DNA of 64,000 bases from Pseudonocardia broussonetiae (GTDB taxonomy: Bacteria > Actinomycetota > Actinomycetes > Mycobacteriales > Pseudonocardiaceae): NCBI RefSeq assembly GCF_013155125.1, contig NZ_CP053564.1, forward strand, positions 6,207,501-6,271,500, written 5' to 3'. The notes under the pieces are model-generated. The model was not told the origin of the DNA. It was given only the letters and a program-made list of their open reading frames with translations, and ran no database searches. The position numbers and the translations under genes were made by a program. Numbering within the stretch: position 1 is the stretch's first letter; the number at the start of each line of letters is the position of its first letter. Below, piece after piece: positions 27,214 through 36,539 of this stretch.

Positions 27214-27378
27214 GAGCCCGCTGAACAACTCGGGCCTACTGCGCGACGCCCAGGCGGCGCCCTCGCGGCGTTGGGCGGATGCGTCGATACAACAGCGGTA
27301 TCGCCGCATCCGCCCGCCTGGCGATGACACCACCTGGACGCCGCTCGCTACGGCCGGAGTTCTTCAGCACCCTCCTAG
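27211..27378. repeat. 168-bp imperfect palindrome between convergent genes
   Basis: The core is a stem of 18-bp arms with one mismatch, GGGCGGATGCGTCGATAC (27273-27290) and GTATCGCCGCATCCGCCC (27298-27315), around a 7-nt loop. The symmetry continues outward: GCTGAACAACTC (27220-27231) faces GAGTTCTTCAGC (27357-27368), and TAGGAG at the left end faces CTCCTA at the right. Both convergent genes use TAG stops that are part of these ends. It could be a bidirectional terminator or a decayed MITE-like insertion. Confidence 0.7.
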
Positions 27379-28022
27379 GGCACCTCGCCGTCGTCGGGCA
27401 GCGGGTCGGCCGCGTCGGTCTGCTCGGGCAGCAGGGGGGCCAGTGCCAGCTCGACCGGCCGGGCGTCGGAGGGGGCCGCCTGCACCGCGCGCACGCCGTC
27501 GCGCCCGTCCAGGGCCTCCAGCGCCGCCCGGTCGCCGCGCACGACGAGCGCGGCGACGCACGGGCATGCGGGGTCGGCCAGCGCCGCGGCCTCCGCGGCG
27601 GCGACCGCGCCCGGCCGTCCGGTCAGCCGCCCGGCCGCGGCCTCGGCGTCGGCGCGGGCCCGTTCGCGGGCCAGGTCGACGGTCCCGCCCAGCGGCTCGA
27701 ACCGCAGGGCCGTCTGCACCCGGTCGAGCGGCACGCGGAGCACGGCGGTGACCGGCTGCGTCCCGTCGACGGCGGCCAGCGCCTGCGGCCCGGTCAGGCC
27801 GCGCCCGAACTGCACCAGCGCGTAGGCCTGCTCCCCCGGCGCGGGCAGCTCGGCGGGCAGGCGCGCGAGGTAGGCGTCGACGGCCTCACCGGCGTCGGGC
27901 CCCAGCCGCACGCTGCCCGGCGCCGGACCGGGCTCGACAGGCGCGAAGCGCGAGCCCGCGTACCAGGCCGTGAGCAGCACGACCACCGCGCAGACCGCGA
28001 GGACGACGACCCGGCGCCTCAC
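27375..28022 (-). CDS. Membrane-anchored protein of unknown function
   Basis: The 215-residue protein starts with GTG ([21 protein letters not shown]), giving one N-terminal membrane helix (about residues 4-22) and an exported remainder. The exported part is alanine-rich, with [19 protein letters not shown] and a short [10 protein letters not shown] segment with two cysteines. I do not recognise a family. Its GTG overlaps the rluD stop (GTGA), placing it at the end of the antiporter-lspA-rluD gene string. Its TAG stop falls inside the large palindrome at its 3' end. Confidence 0.7.
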   Translation of the reverse strand: MRRRVVVLAVCAVVVLLTAWYAGSRFAPVEPGPAPGSVRLGPDAGEAVDAYLARLPAELPAPGEQAYALVQFGRGLTGPQALAAVDGTQPVTAVLRVPLDRVQTALRFEPLGGTVDLARERARADAEAAAGRLTGRPGAVAAAEAAALADPACPCVAALVVRGDRAALEALDGRDGVRAVQAAPSDARPVELALAPLLPEQTDAADPLPDDGEVP

Positions 28023-28948
28023 TCGCGCAGCAGGTCCAGGGCGCGCGCGAGGTCGGCCGGGTAGGGGCTGACGTAGGACACCCACCGCCCGTCACCGGGG
28101 TGCTCGAAGCCGAGCTCGTGCGCGTGCAGCCACTGCCGCTCGAGCTTGAGCCGCTTGGCGAGCGTCGGGTCGGCGCCGTAGGCGAGGTCGCCGACGCACG
28201 GGTGGCGCAGCGCCGAGAGGTGCACGCGGATCTGGTGGGTGCGGCCGGTCTCCAGCCGCACGTCGAGCAGCGACGCGGCGCGGAACGCCTCGATCGTGTC
28301 GTAGTGCGTGACGCTCGGCTTGCCCCCGGCGACCACCGCGAAGCGGTAGTCGTGCTTGGGGTGGCGGTCGATCGGGGCGTCGATCGTGCCGCTGCTCGGG
28401 TCGGGGTGGCCCTGCGCGACGGCGTGGTAGCGCTTGCTGACCGTGCGCTCCTTGAACGCCCGCTTGAGCACCGTGTACGCGTGCTCGGAGGTGGCGACGA
28501 CCATCACGCCGGTGGTGCCGACGTCGAGCCGGTGCACGATGCCCTGGCGCTCCTCGGCGCCGGAGGTCGAGACGCGGTAGCCCAGCGCGGCGAGCCCGCC
28601 GACGACCGTGGGCCCGGTCCAGCCGGGGCTCGGGTGCGCGGCGACGCCCACCGGCTTGTCCACCACGACGATGTCGTCGTCGGCGTGCAGCACGGTGAGG
28701 CCGTTCACGACCTCGGCGGGCGCGGCGATCGTCGTCGGCGCCTCGGGCTCGGGGAGGCTGACCTCCAGCCAGGCCCCGGCGACGAGCCGGTCGGACTTGC
28801 CGGCGGCCCGGCCGTCGACCTCGACCCGCCCGTCCTCGGCCAGCGACGCGACGACCGTGCGGGAGAGACCGAGCAGACGCGCGAGGCCGGCGTCGACGCG
28901 CATCCCGTCGAGACCGTCGGGGACGGGGAGGCTGCGGAGGTCACTCAC
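28019..28948 (-). CDS. rluD: RluA-family pseudouridine synthase (RluD-like)
   Basis: The 309-residue protein has an N-terminal S4 RNA-binding domain (about 15-75: [20 protein letters not shown]) and the pseudouridine synthase domain. The latter has [17 protein letters not shown] containing the catalytic Asp, then [13 protein letters not shown] and [14 protein letters not shown]. This layout is that of RluD/RluC enzymes, which modify uridines of 23S rRNA; the exact target is not determined. It starts with GTG, overlapping the lspA stop by 8 bp. The lspA-rluD pairing is common in bacteria. Confidence 0.92.
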   Translation of the reverse strand: MSDLRSLPVPDGLDGMRVDAGLARLLGLSRTVVASLAEDGRVEVDGRAAGKSDRLVAGAWLEVSLPEPEAPTTIAAPAEVVNGLTVLHADDDIVVVDKPVGVAAHPSPGWTGPTVVGGLAALGYRVSTSGAEERQGIVHRLDVGTTGVMVVATSEHAYTVLKRAFKERTVSKRYHAVAQGHPDPSSGTIDAPIDRHPKHDYRFAVVAGGKPSVTHYDTIEAFRAASLLDVRLETGRTHQIRVHLSALRHPCVGDLAYGADPTLAKRLKLERQWLHAHELGFEHPGDGRWVSYVSPYPADLARALDLLRE

Positions 28949-29501
28949 CGGCGCCGCCCTCCTTCGACTCCTTCTGCGATTCCTTCTTCGACGGCGTGCG
29001 CGTCCCGTCGAGCTCCCGGCCGAGCAGCGCCAGGACGACGAGCAGCCCACCGCCGCAGACGATCGAGGAGTCGGCCAGGTTGAACACCGGGAAGACGCGG
29101 CCGTCGGGCGCGAACGGCGACACGAGGTCGACGACGTGGCCCTGCAGCGGCCCGGGGGCGCGGAAGATCCGGTCGGTGAGGTTGCCCAGCGCGCCGCCGA
29201 GGATGAGCCCCAGCGCGACCGCCCAGCCGGTGGAGCGCAGCTTCCGCGACACCCGGATGATCACGACGACGACGCCGAGCGCGATCAGCGACAGCACCCA
29301 CGTGTAGCCCGTGGCCAGGGAGAACGCCGCGCCCGGGTTGCGCACGAGCTGCAGGTTGATCAGCCCGCCGAGCAGCTCGACCGGCTCCCGGCCCTCCAGC
29401 AGCGCCACGCCGACGACCTTGGTGGCGATGTCGGCGGCCAGGATCAGGACCGCGATGAGGGCGAGCAGCCGGACGCGGGGGGCGGTGGAGGGGGCACTCA
29501 C
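28941..29501 (-). CDS. lspA: Signal peptidase II (prolipoprotein signal peptidase)
   Basis: LspA cuts signal peptides from lipoproteins at the lipidated cysteine. The 186-residue protein has about four membrane helices, the conserved VRNPGAAFS motif, and the two catalytic aspartates in GNLTDRI and FNLADSSI. The cytoplasmic tail is charged ([12 protein letters not shown]). It begins with GTG ([12 protein letters not shown]). Within the window, the GH81 glucanase is a predicted substrate. It lies 14 bp downstream of the antiporter gene. Confidence 0.95.
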   Translation of the reverse strand: MSAPSTAPRVRLLALIAVLILAADIATKVVGVALLEGREPVELLGGLINLQLVRNPGAAFSLATGYTWVLSLIALGVVVVIIRVSRKLRSTGWAVALGLILGGALGNLTDRIFRAPGPLQGHVVDLVSPFAPDGRVFPVFNLADSSIVCGGGLLVVLALLGRELDGTRTPSKKESQKESKEGGAGE

Positions 29502-29515
29502 GCCTCCAGTCTCCC

Positions 29516-30994
29516 CTACTGCGACTTCCCGTCGCGCCAGCGGGCCAGCCGCCCGGAGGCGTCGACGGCGCGGATGCGCTCCTCCACCGCGTTGCGGACG
29601 CCCGAGGCCGCCACGACGAGCAGCTGGTCGCGCTCGCGCAGCCGCGTCCCGCCGTCGGGGGTGAAGGCGTGGTCGTCGCGGACGACGAGGCTGACGGTGG
29701 CCCCGCCCGGCAGCCGCAGCTCGCGCACGTAGACCCCGCGCAGGTGCGAGCCGTCCGGGATGCGCACCTGGATGAGGTCGGCGCCCAGCTCGTCCAGGGG
29801 CGCGGCGTCGACCTCGATCCGCTGCGTCCCGACCCCCTGCGCCACCCCCAGCATCCGCGCGACCACCGGCAGCGTCGTGCCCTGCAGCAGCGTCAGCGCG
29901 ACGACCAGCACGAACACGACGTCGACGAGCCGCGCCGCGCTGGGCGCGCCCTCCGTCACCGCGATGAGGGCGAGCACGATGGGCACCGCGCCGCGCAGCC
30001 CCGACCACGACAGGAACGCCTGCTCGCGCCAGGGCACCCGGAACGGTGTGGCGGCCGCGATCACCGACAGCGGGCGCGCCGCCAGCAGCAGGACGAGGCC
30101 CGCGATCAGCGCCGGCCCGAGCGCGTCGACCAGACGCTCGGGCGAGGCGTAGAGGCCCAGCAGCACGAACAGCCCGATCTGCGCGAGCCAGCCGGTGCCC
30201 TCCGCGAACGACTGGACGCCGCCGCGGTGGGGCAGCTCGGAGTTGCCCAGCACGAGCGCGCAGACGTAGGTGGCGAGCAGGCCGGACGCGTGCGCGAACT
30301 GGCCGGCGGAGTAGGCGAGCACGCAGACCGCGATGGCGGCGAGCGGGTAGAGGCCGGTGGAGGGCAGCGCGGCCCGGCGCAGCGCCCACGCCCCGCCGAG
30401 GCCGAGCAGCACCCCGATCGCGGCGCCGGCGGCGAGCTCGTAGACGACGAGGACGGGCGTCAGCCAGGTGATCGGGTCGTCGGTGGCGAGCAGCAGGACG
30501 GCGAGCACGACCGGGGCGTCGTTCATGCCGGACTCGAGCTCCAGCGCCCCGGCCAGGCGTCGCGAGACCCCGACGCCGCGCAGCACGCTGAACACCGCGG
30601 CCGCGTCCGTCGACGACAGCACCGCGCCCCACAGGAACGCGGTGCGCCACTCCAGGTCGAGCAGCACGTGCAGCGACACCCCGACCACGCCGATGCTGAC
30701 GACCACCGCCACCGTCGACAGGGCGATGCCGACGCCGAGCGAGGGCCGCACGGCGTCCCAGCGCGTGGTCAGACCTCCCTCGACGAGGATCAGCACGAGC
30801 GCGGCGAGGCCGATCGACTCCGTCAGCAGGGCGTCGGAGAACTCGATGCCGAGGACGGCCTCGCCCAGGAGCACCCCGATGCCGAGGTAGAGCAGCAGCG
30901 ACGGTAGGCCCACGCGGACCGAGACCCGCACGGCGAGCACGCCGATGAGCACCACAGCGGCCGCGACGCCGAGAAGGATCTCCAGATCGGGCAT
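29516..30994 (-). CDS. CPA1-family potassium/proton (or sodium/proton) antiporter
   Basis: The 492-residue protein has about 12 membrane helices followed by a cytoplasmic RCK_C/TrkA_C-like domain (about 395-465: RIPDGSHLRGVYVREL, LRERDQLLVVA). Key transport segments are LSSTDAAAVFSVLRG and ELESGMNDAPVVLAVLL, whose TD and ND aspartates are typical of CPA1, and WSGLRGAVPIVLA. The C-terminal domain resembles CvrA/NhaP2, which exchange K+ for H+. The ATG at 30994 has an ideal GGAGGTGAC ribosome site. A 22-bp tandem array begins about 35 bp upstream. Confidence 0.9.
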   Translation of the reverse strand: MPDLEILLGVAAAVVLIGVLAVRVSVRVGLPSLLLYLGIGVLLGEAVLGIEFSDALLTESIGLAALVLILVEGGLTTRWDAVRPSLGVGIALSTVAVVVSIGVVGVSLHVLLDLEWRTAFLWGAVLSSTDAAAVFSVLRGVGVSRRLAGALELESGMNDAPVVLAVLLLATDDPITWLTPVLVVYELAAGAAIGVLLGLGGAWALRRAALPSTGLYPLAAIAVCVLAYSAGQFAHASGLLATYVCALVLGNSELPHRGGVQSFAEGTGWLAQIGLFVLLGLYASPERLVDALGPALIAGLVLLLAARPLSVIAAATPFRVPWREQAFLSWSGLRGAVPIVLALIAVTEGAPSAARLVDVVFVLVVALTLLQGTTLPVVARMLGVAQGVGTQRIEVDAAPLDELGADLIQVRIPDGSHLRGVYVRELRLPGGATVSLVVRDDHAFTPDGGTRLRERDQLLVVAASGVRNAVEERIRAVDASGRLARWRDGKSQ

Positions 30995-31030
30995 GTCACC
31001 TCCGCTGGAGGCGACTCTAACGACCCCTGC

Positions 31031-31180
31031 GAGCCGGGCCTCCACAGCGCGCGAGTCGGGCTCTCGTTGCGCGCGAGTCGGGCTCTCACTGCGCGCGAGT
31101 CGGGGTCTCGTTGCGCGTGAGTCGGGGTCTCATTGCGCGTGAGTCGGGGTCTCGTTGCGCGTGAGTCGGGGCGGGATCGC
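31031..31180 (+). repeat. 22-bp tandem array, seven units (GAGTCGGG family)
   Basis: GAGTCGGG occurs at 31053, 31075, 31097, 31119, 31141 and 31163, each exactly 22 bp apart, preceded by a variant GAGCCGGG at 31031. Between cores the units read roughly TCTCGTTGCGCGC or TCTCATTGCGCGT. There are no unrelated spacers, so it is a simple tandem array and not CRISPR. It lies upstream of the antiporter start and downstream of the methyltransferase gene. Confidence 0.85.
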
Positions 31181-31223
31181 GTCGGCGACCGCGAACGGCG
31201 GCGCCGCAGCCCGGGGGCACCAA

Positions 31224-31284
31224 GATCACCGTCTCGGCAGGTTCCGGGCCGTATCGCGTAGGGGTACCTGCCGAGACGGTGATC
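31224..31284 (-). terminator. 19-bp perfect inverted repeat at the methyltransferase stop
   Basis: GATCACCGTCTCGGCAGGT (31224-31242) is perfectly complementary to ACCTGCCGAGACGGTGATC (31266-31284), with a 23-nt loop. The right arm reaches into the stop codon of the leftward methyltransferase gene (31283-31285). It would act as a strong intrinsic-type hairpin after that gene. The length and perfection are greater than needed for a terminator, so it may be a palindromic repeat element. Confidence 0.7.
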
Positions 31285-32086
31285 ATGGAGTGCGCGGTGG
31301 AGCTCGGGGCTCCCAGACGAGCGTCGCGGCGTGACGGGGGCGCCGCGGCAGGGCGGCCAGCGCCTCGGTCACCGCCGGCTCCCGGTCCGGTGGAAGGCAC
31401 AGCCGTGCGGTCACCCACGCCGGGTCCTGCTTCGGGGGCGAGGCCCGCTCCCACCGCAGGACCCGCGGGTCGACGCCGAGCTCGGGCAGCACGGCGACGG
31501 CGTCGTCGGTGGTCGCGGGCGGCGGGCGGTGCAGGTCGTGGAACCGCACCCAGAGCGGGTCGAGCCAGGCCATCGGGTGCTCGGCGAGCATCTCCACGAC
31601 GACGCCGCGGCGCGCGGCCGTGGCGAGGGCGCGCAGGAACGGGGGCAGGTCGACGACGTTGTGCAGCACGTGGTGGCTCACCACGACGTCCGCGGTTCCG
31701 GCGTCGGGCGCAGCGTCGGGCCAGCGGCCGTGGACGGTCCGGACCGGGATGCCGCGAGCCGCGGCTCCAACGGCGAGGACCTCCAGCATGTCGGCCTGCT
31801 GGTCGATCGCGGTGAGGTGGGTGACGGCCCCGGCCAGCGCCAGGGAGGCGACCCCGCCGCCCGCCCCGACGTCGAGGACGGTGCCGCCCGCGCCGAGCAG
31901 CTCCAGCGCGGCGCGGCGGGAGGGCGTGTCGACGGGCACCTCGGGCGCGACGAAGTACGACGGGTCGTGCAGCCAGGGCGATGCGGGCGCCCGCGCCAGG
32001 ATCTCCGGCGGGATCCCCCGCCCCTCCTGCCGTCGCGCCCACCGCCCCGCCGCCGCCTCCCCGCCCACGACCCCACCCAACACCAC
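31283..32086 (-). CDS. Class I SAM-dependent methyltransferase
   Basis: The 267-residue protein has the SAM-binding motif I TVLDVGAGGGVASLALA, an acidic residue after beta-2 in LTAIDQQADML, and VVVSHHVLHNVVDLPPFLR as the post-motif region. This marks a Rossmann-fold methyltransferase with small-molecule or unknown substrate. The exact start is unsure: the GTG at 32086 is the longest reading, and a GTG at 32068 preceded by GGGTGGGG is plausible. It is flanked on both sides by the 22-bp repeat arrays and is probably a single-gene unit. Confidence 0.8.
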   Translation of the reverse strand: MVLGGVVGGEAAAGRWARRQEGRGIPPEILARAPASPWLHDPSYFVAPEVPVDTPSRRAALELLGAGGTVLDVGAGGGVASLALAGAVTHLTAIDQQADMLEVLAVGAAARGIPVRTVHGRWPDAAPDAGTADVVVSHHVLHNVVDLPPFLRALATAARRGVVVEMLAEHPMAWLDPLWVRFHDLHRPPPATTDDAVAVLPELGVDPRVLRWERASPPKQDPAWVTARLCLPPDREPAVTEALAALPRRPRHAATLVWEPRAPPRTP

Positions 32087-32094
32087 GACCCCGC

Positions 32095-32400
32095 TAGTCG
32101 GGGTGTGGCTGCGCGCGAGTCGGGGTGTGGTTGCGCGCGAGTCGGGGTGTCGTTGCGCGCGAGTCGGGGCGTGACTGCGCGAGTCGGGGCGCCCCCGCGC
32201 GAGTTCGCCGCTCAGGCCCGGCGAATTTGCCCTCCATGCCGGCGAGTTGGCCGCTCAGGCTCGGCGAGTTGGTCGCTCACCCCGGCGAGTTTGCCGCTTC
32301 AGCCCGGCGAGTTGCCCGCTCAAGCTCGGCGAGTTCGCCGCCGTGGCCTGGCGAGTTCGCGCTCCGGCCCGGCGAGTTCGCCGCTCAGGCTCGGCGTTCG
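32095..32400 (+). repeat. Compound 22-bp tandem array, about 14 units in two subfamilies
   Basis: The left part has AGTCGGGG cores at 32095, 32117, 32139 and 32161 (22-bp steps) and 32181. It continues without a break into a second subfamily with GAGTT or GAATT cores at 32201, 32223, 32244, 32266, 32287, 32309, 32331, 32353 and 32374, spaced 21-22 bp and reading about GGCGAGTTNGCCGCTCAG. This fills the gap between the DUF167 and methyltransferase genes; from 32400 to 32502 I see nothing further. Confidence 0.85.
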
Positions 32401-32502
32401 CCGACCACGCCCGGCAGACCGGCGGTCAGCCCGGGTCCGCCTCTGCGACCCGACTATCTCGGCCTGCGGCTACCGGCACTCCAGGCGCGACACCGATCGC
32501 CG

Positions 32503-32784
32503 TCAGGCCTGGTCGAGCAGCTCGTCCACCGCCGCCCGCACGACCGCGTCGTCACCCCTGATCTCGACGACCTTGTCCCGCCCCCGGGAGCCGCTGACGA
32601 TCTCGACGTCGCCCCGCCGCACCCCGAACGCCTGGGCCAGTGCCACGACGACGGCCGCGTTCGCCGCCCCGTCGACGGCCCGGGCCCGCACGGACACCAG
32701 CAGCGCCCGGCCGCGCGGCCCGTCCCAGGCCCCGCCGACGGTGTCCGCTCGCGCCCCGGGTCGGACCCGCACCGCCACCTTCAC
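32503..32784 (-). CDS. DUF167 / YggU-family protein
   Basis: This 93-residue protein matches the YggU/DUF167 family in full: KVAVRVRPGARADTVGG, then VRARAVDGAANAAVVVALAQAFGV and VEIVSGSRGRDKVVEI. Structures are known for the family but no accepted function. It starts with GTG (KVAVRVRPG). It is an isolated gene sitting between two 22-bp arrays that point toward it from both sides in opposite orientation. In many bacteria the family neighbours yggS/yggT, which are found here about 6-8 kb away. Confidence 0.88.
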   Translation of the reverse strand: MKVAVRVRPGARADTVGGAWDGPRGRALLVSVRARAVDGAANAAVVVALAQAFGVRRGDVEIVSGSRGRDKVVEIRGDDAVVRAAVDELLDQA

Positions 32785-32851
32785 CCGCGCCCCCGTGTCC
32801 CGACCCCCACCCGCCGCGCCTCTCCGGCCGACTCAGCGAATCGAGGCGGCG

Positions 32852-33097
32852 AACTCGCAGCGCGTGGTCAGCAAACTCGCGGGGCGTGGTCGGCAAACTC
32901 GCCGGGGCGGTGTCCGTCGCACCCAGACCCCGACTCGTTCGCCACCAGACCCCGACTCGCGCGCAGTCACACCCCGACTCGCTCGCAGTGGCACCCCGAC
33001 TCGCGCGCAGTGGCAGCCCGACTCGCTCGCAGTGACACCCCGACTCGCGCACAGGGAGAGCCCGACTCGCTCGCAGTCAGAGCCCGACTCGCGGGGG
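32852..33097 (-). repeat. 22-bp tandem array, eleven units, inverted relative to the others
   Basis: CCCGACTC, the complement of GAGTCGGG, occurs at 32929, 32951, 32973, 32995, 33017, 33039, 33061 and 33083, eight units exactly 22 bp apart. Further left are AACTC cores at 32852, 32874 and 32896, also 22 bp apart and matching the complement of the second subfamily. The array ends at the ileS stop codon (33098-33100). The order of subfamilies mirrors 32095-32400. Confidence 0.88.
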
Positions 33098-36000
33098 TCA
33101 GGCGTGCCGCGCCACCTGCACCGCCAGCTGCACCGACTTGCCGTCGGGGGCCGTGACCGCACCCGTCAGCGTCGGCTCCACCACCGCCCCGTACGCGACC
33201 GAGGTGGCCAGCACCTCGCCCACCACGAACGCCTGGTGCGTGCGGACCGCGTCGAGGACCGGCTCCGGGGCGTCCAGGACCAGGTCGATCCGGTCGGACA
33301 CCTCGAGGCCGGCGTCGCGACGGGCCTGCTGCACCACGCGGACGACGTCGCGCGCGGTGCCCTCGGCCGCCAGCTCCGGGGTGACGGCGGTGTCGAGCAC
33401 GACGAGCCCGGTCGAGCCGGGCAGCGCCGCGGTCTCCCCCGCGTCGGCGGCCACCAGCTTCTCCGTGAACTCGCCGGGCAGCAGCGTGATGCCGCCCGCG
33501 GTGACCGTGCCGTCGGCCGCCTGCTCCCACTCCCCCGCCTTCACCGCGCGGATCACCTTCTGCGTGTCGCCGCCCAGGCGCGGCCCGCAGGCGCGGGCGT
33601 TGACCGCGATCTCGAACCGGCCGTGCGCGGCGACGTCGGTGGTGAGCACGACGTCCTTGACGTTGACCTCGTCGCGCAGGATGTCGGAGAACGGCTCCAT
33701 CGACGCCGCGTCGGGCGCGGCCACCGTGAGCGTCGCCAGCGGCAGCCGCACGCGCAGCCCGCGGGCCTTGCGCAGCGACAGCGCCGAGGACGCCACCTGG
33801 CGGACGCGGTCCATGGCCGTGACCAGGGCGTCGTCGTGGGGGAGGTCGCCCGACGCCGGCCAGTCGGCGAGGTGCACCGAGCGCCCGCCGGTCAGCCCCT
33901 GCCAGATCCGCTCGGTCGTGAGCGGCAGCAGCGGCGCCGCGACGCGCGCGGTCACCTCAAGCACGGTGTGCAGCGTGTCGAGCGCGTCGGCGTCGCCGTC
34001 CCAGAACCGCTCGCGCGAGCGGCGCACGTACCAGTTCGTCAGCACCTCGGCGTGGTCGCGCACGTGCTCGCACGCGCCGGCGATGTCGTAGACGTCCAGC
34101 GCGGCGGTGACCCGGTCGACGAGCGACGCCGTCTTGGCCAGCACGTACCGGTCCAGGACGTGCGACGAGTCGGTGCGCGTGCTCCCCGTGTGCGAGCCCG
34201 CGTAGAGCGAGAGGAAGTACCAGGTGTTCCACAGCGGCAGGATCGCCTGCCGGACGCCCTCGCGGATGCCCTGCTCGGTGACGACGAGGTTGCCGCCGCG
34301 CAGGATCGGCGACGCCATGAGGAACCAGCGCATGGCGTCGGAGCCGTCGCGGTCGAACACCTCGTTGACGTCGGGGTAGTTCTTCAGCGACTTCGACATC
34401 TTCAGGCCGTCGTCGCCCAGCACGATCCCGTGCGCCACGCACGACCGGAACGAGGGCCGGTCGAACAGCGCGGTGGCCAGCACGTGCAGCGTGTAGAACC
34501 AGCCGCGGGTCTGGCCGTTGTACTCGACGATGAAGTCGCCCGGGTAGTGGTGCTCGAACCAGTCGCGGTTCTCGAAGGGGTAGTGCACCTGCGCGAACGG
34601 CATCGAGCCCGACTCGAACCAGCAATCGAGCACCTCGGGGACGCGGCGCATGGTCGAGCGGCCCGTGGGGTCGTCCGGGTTGGGACGCGTCAGCTCGTCG
34701 ACGTAGGGGCGGTGCAGGTCGGTCGGGCGGACGCCGAAGTCGCGCTCGATCTCGTCGAGCGAGCCGTAGACGTCGGTGCGCGGGTAGGCGGGGTCGTCGG
34801 ACTCCCACACCGGGATCGGCGAGCCCCAGTAGCGGTTGCGGGAGATCGACCAGTCGCGCGCCCCCTCCAGCCACTTGCCGAACTGCCCGTCCTTGACGTG
34901 CTCGGGCACCCAGGTGATCTGCTGGTTCAGCTCCACCATCCGGTCGCGGAACGCCGTGACCTGCACGAACCAGGAGTCGACGGCCCGCTGGATCAGCGGG
35001 TTGCCGCAGCGCCAGCAGTGCGGGTAGGGGTGGTCGTAGGTCTCGCGGCGCAGCAGCACGCCGTGGGCGTGCGGGGCGCCGTCGCGCAGGTCGGTGATGA
35101 TGTGGATGTTGGCGTCGAAGACCTGCATGCCCTCGTACGGCGGCACGCGCGAGTCGAACTTCCCGGCGGTGTCGACGGGCACGACCGCCTCGATCCCCGC
35201 CGCGTCGGTGACGATCTTGTCCTCCTCGCCGAAGGCCGGCGCGATGTGGACGATGCCGGTGCCGTCCTCGACGGTGACGTAGTCGGCGGCGAGGATGCGG
35301 TGGGCGTTCTCGTGGCCGGCGAAGAAGTCGAACGGCGGCGTGTAGGACAGCCCGAGCAGCTCGGAGCCGCGGAACGTCCGCAGGACCTCCGGGTCCTCCC
35401 CCAGCTCGCGGGCGTAGGCGCCGACGCGGGCCGCGGCCATCACCCAGCGCTCGCCGTTGGCCGCCAGCAGCACGTACTCGACGTCGGTGTTGACCGCCAT
35501 GGCCAGGTTGGACGGCAGCGTCCACGGGGTGGTCGTCCAGATGAGGGCGAGCGCGCCGTCCAGGTCGGACCCCGGCGCGGTGAGGCGCAGGCCGACCGTG
35601 ACGGCGGGGTCCTGCCGGTCGCGGTAGACGTCGTCCATCTTGGTCTCGGTGGCCGAGAGCGGCGTGCCGTCGTGCCAGCAGTACCAGAGGACGCGGAAGC
35701 CGGAGTAGACCAGACCCTTGTCCCACAGGGTCTTGAAGGCCCACATGACGCTCTCCATGTAGTCCAGGTCGAGCGTCTTGTAGTCGTTGTCGAAGTCGAC
35801 CCAGCGGGCCTGGCGGGTGACGTAGTCCTGCCACTCGTCGGTGTAGCGCAGGACGGACTCGCGGCACGCCTCGTTGAAGGCGGCGACGCCCATCTCGTCG
35901 ATCTCGGTCTTGTCCTTGATCCCGAGCTGCTTCTCGGCCTCGACCTCGGCGGGCAGGCCGTGGGTGTCCCAGCCGAAGCGGCGCTCCACGTGCCTGCCGC

Positions 36001-36241
36001 GCATCGTCTGGTAGCGCGGGACGACGTCCTTGACGTAGCCGGTCAGCAGGTGGCCGTAGTGCGGCAGGCCGTTGGCGAAGGGCGGGCCGTCGTAGAAGAC
36101 GAACTCGTTGGCCCCGTTCTCCCCGGCGTCGCGCGCCTCCACGGACGCCACGAACGTGCCGTCCTGCGACCAGAAGTCGAGGACCTCGCGCTCCATCTCG
36201 GGGAACGACGGGTGGGCGGGGACGGTGGGGTACCCGGTCAT
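33098..36241 (-). CDS. ileS: Isoleucyl-tRNA synthetase
   Basis: IleS charges tRNA-Ile with isoleucine. The 1047-residue class I synthetase has the HIGH-type motif in [11 protein letters not shown], the editing (CP1) domain around 190-400, [17 protein letters not shown], the KMSKS motif in [12 protein letters not shown], and a long C-terminal anticodon-binding region. Length and motif style match the second (eukaryote-like) IleS type of actinobacteria, a type known for low mupirocin sensitivity. The ATG at 36241 ([16 protein letters not shown]) follows AGGGAG. Expression is expected to be under the T-box leader directly upstream. The stop codon abuts a 22-bp tandem array. Confidence 0.97.
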   Translation of the reverse strand: MTGYPTVPAHPSFPEMEREVLDFWSQDGTFVASVEARDAGENGANEFVFYDGPPFANGLPHYGHLLTGYVKDVVPRYQTMRGRHVERRFGWDTHGLPAEVEAEKQLGIKDKTEIDEMGVAAFNEACRESVLRYTDEWQDYVTRQARWVDFDNDYKTLDLDYMESVMWAFKTLWDKGLVYSGFRVLWYCWHDGTPLSATETKMDDVYRDRQDPAVTVGLRLTAPGSDLDGALALIWTTTPWTLPSNLAMAVNTDVEYVLLAANGERWVMAAARVGAYARELGEDPEVLRTFRGSELLGLSYTPPFDFFAGHENAHRILAADYVTVEDGTGIVHIAPAFGEEDKIVTDAAGIEAVVPVDTAGKFDSRVPPYEGMQVFDANIHIITDLRDGAPHAHGVLLRRETYDHPYPHCWRCGNPLIQRAVDSWFVQVTAFRDRMVELNQQITWVPEHVKDGQFGKWLEGARDWSISRNRYWGSPIPVWESDDPAYPRTDVYGSLDEIERDFGVRPTDLHRPYVDELTRPNPDDPTGRSTMRRVPEVLDCWFESGSMPFAQVHYPFENRDWFEHHYPGDFIVEYNGQTRGWFYTLHVLATALFDRPSFRSCVAHGIVLGDDGLKMSKSLKNYPDVNEVFDRDGSDAMRWFLMASPILRGGNLVVTEQGIREGVRQAILPLWNTWYFLSLYAGSHTGSTRTDSSHVLDRYVLAKTASLVDRVTAALDVYDIAGACEHVRDHAEVLTNWYVRRSRERFWDGDADALDTLHTVLEVTARVAAPLLPLTTERIWQGLTGGRSVHLADWPASGDLPHDDALVTAMDRVRQVASSALSLRKARGLRVRLPLATLTVAAPDAASMEPFSDILRDEVNVKDVVLTTDVAAHGRFEIAVNARACGPRLGGDTQKVIRAVKAGEWEQAADGTVTAGGITLLPGEFTEKLVAADAGETAALPGSTGLVVLDTAVTPELAAEGTARDVVRVVQQARRDAGLEVSDRIDLVLDAPEPVLDAVRTHQAFVVGEVLATSVAYGAVVEPTLTGAVTAPDGKSVQLAVQVARHA

Positions 36242-36480
36242 GGGTGGTGCTCCCTGACGTGTGGTCGCTGACGGGTGTCGCCGACGCTGTGTCGCCGTGC
36301 GGCACGACTGCTGCCTGCACGGGGACGACGCGAACGCCGCGGTACCACCCCGCTTGCCGCGCACGCGGCGCGACCACTCGTGGTCGGCTGTGACGGGCCG
36401 TCCCGTCCGGTTCTACTCCGCGCGGCCGGGGCAGCACGTTTCTTCCGGAGGCTCCCCGGTGATGGCCGGATCGGTGCCTG
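36242..36480 (-). promoter_or_regulatory. T-box riboswitch in the ileS leader, AUC specifier
   Basis: On the minus strand the leader contains the T-box signature GGGGTGGTACCGCGG (36351 down to 36337), whose TGGT is complementary to the ACCA end of uncharged tRNA. Upstream is a compact stem I with GATCCGGCC-ATC-ACCGGGGAG, where ATC (36463-36461) is the isoleucine specifier codon. Actinobacterial ileS T-boxes of this compact type act on translation initiation. Consistent with this, ACCACCC just before the ATG (36248-36242) is complementary to GGGTGGT of the T-box and lies next to the ribosome site AGGGAG. A -10-like TACCCT lies at 36493-36488. Confidence 0.9.
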
Positions 36481-36539
36481 TAGGACCAGGGTAGCGCCGG
36501 GGCGCCAGGCGGTATTCCCGGGGCGGGGCCCGGCCGGTG

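Noticed and set aside
31031..33097. Possible CRISPR array
   Set aside because: The repeats are contiguous with no unrelated spacers, the unit is too short and degenerate, and no cas gene is in the window.
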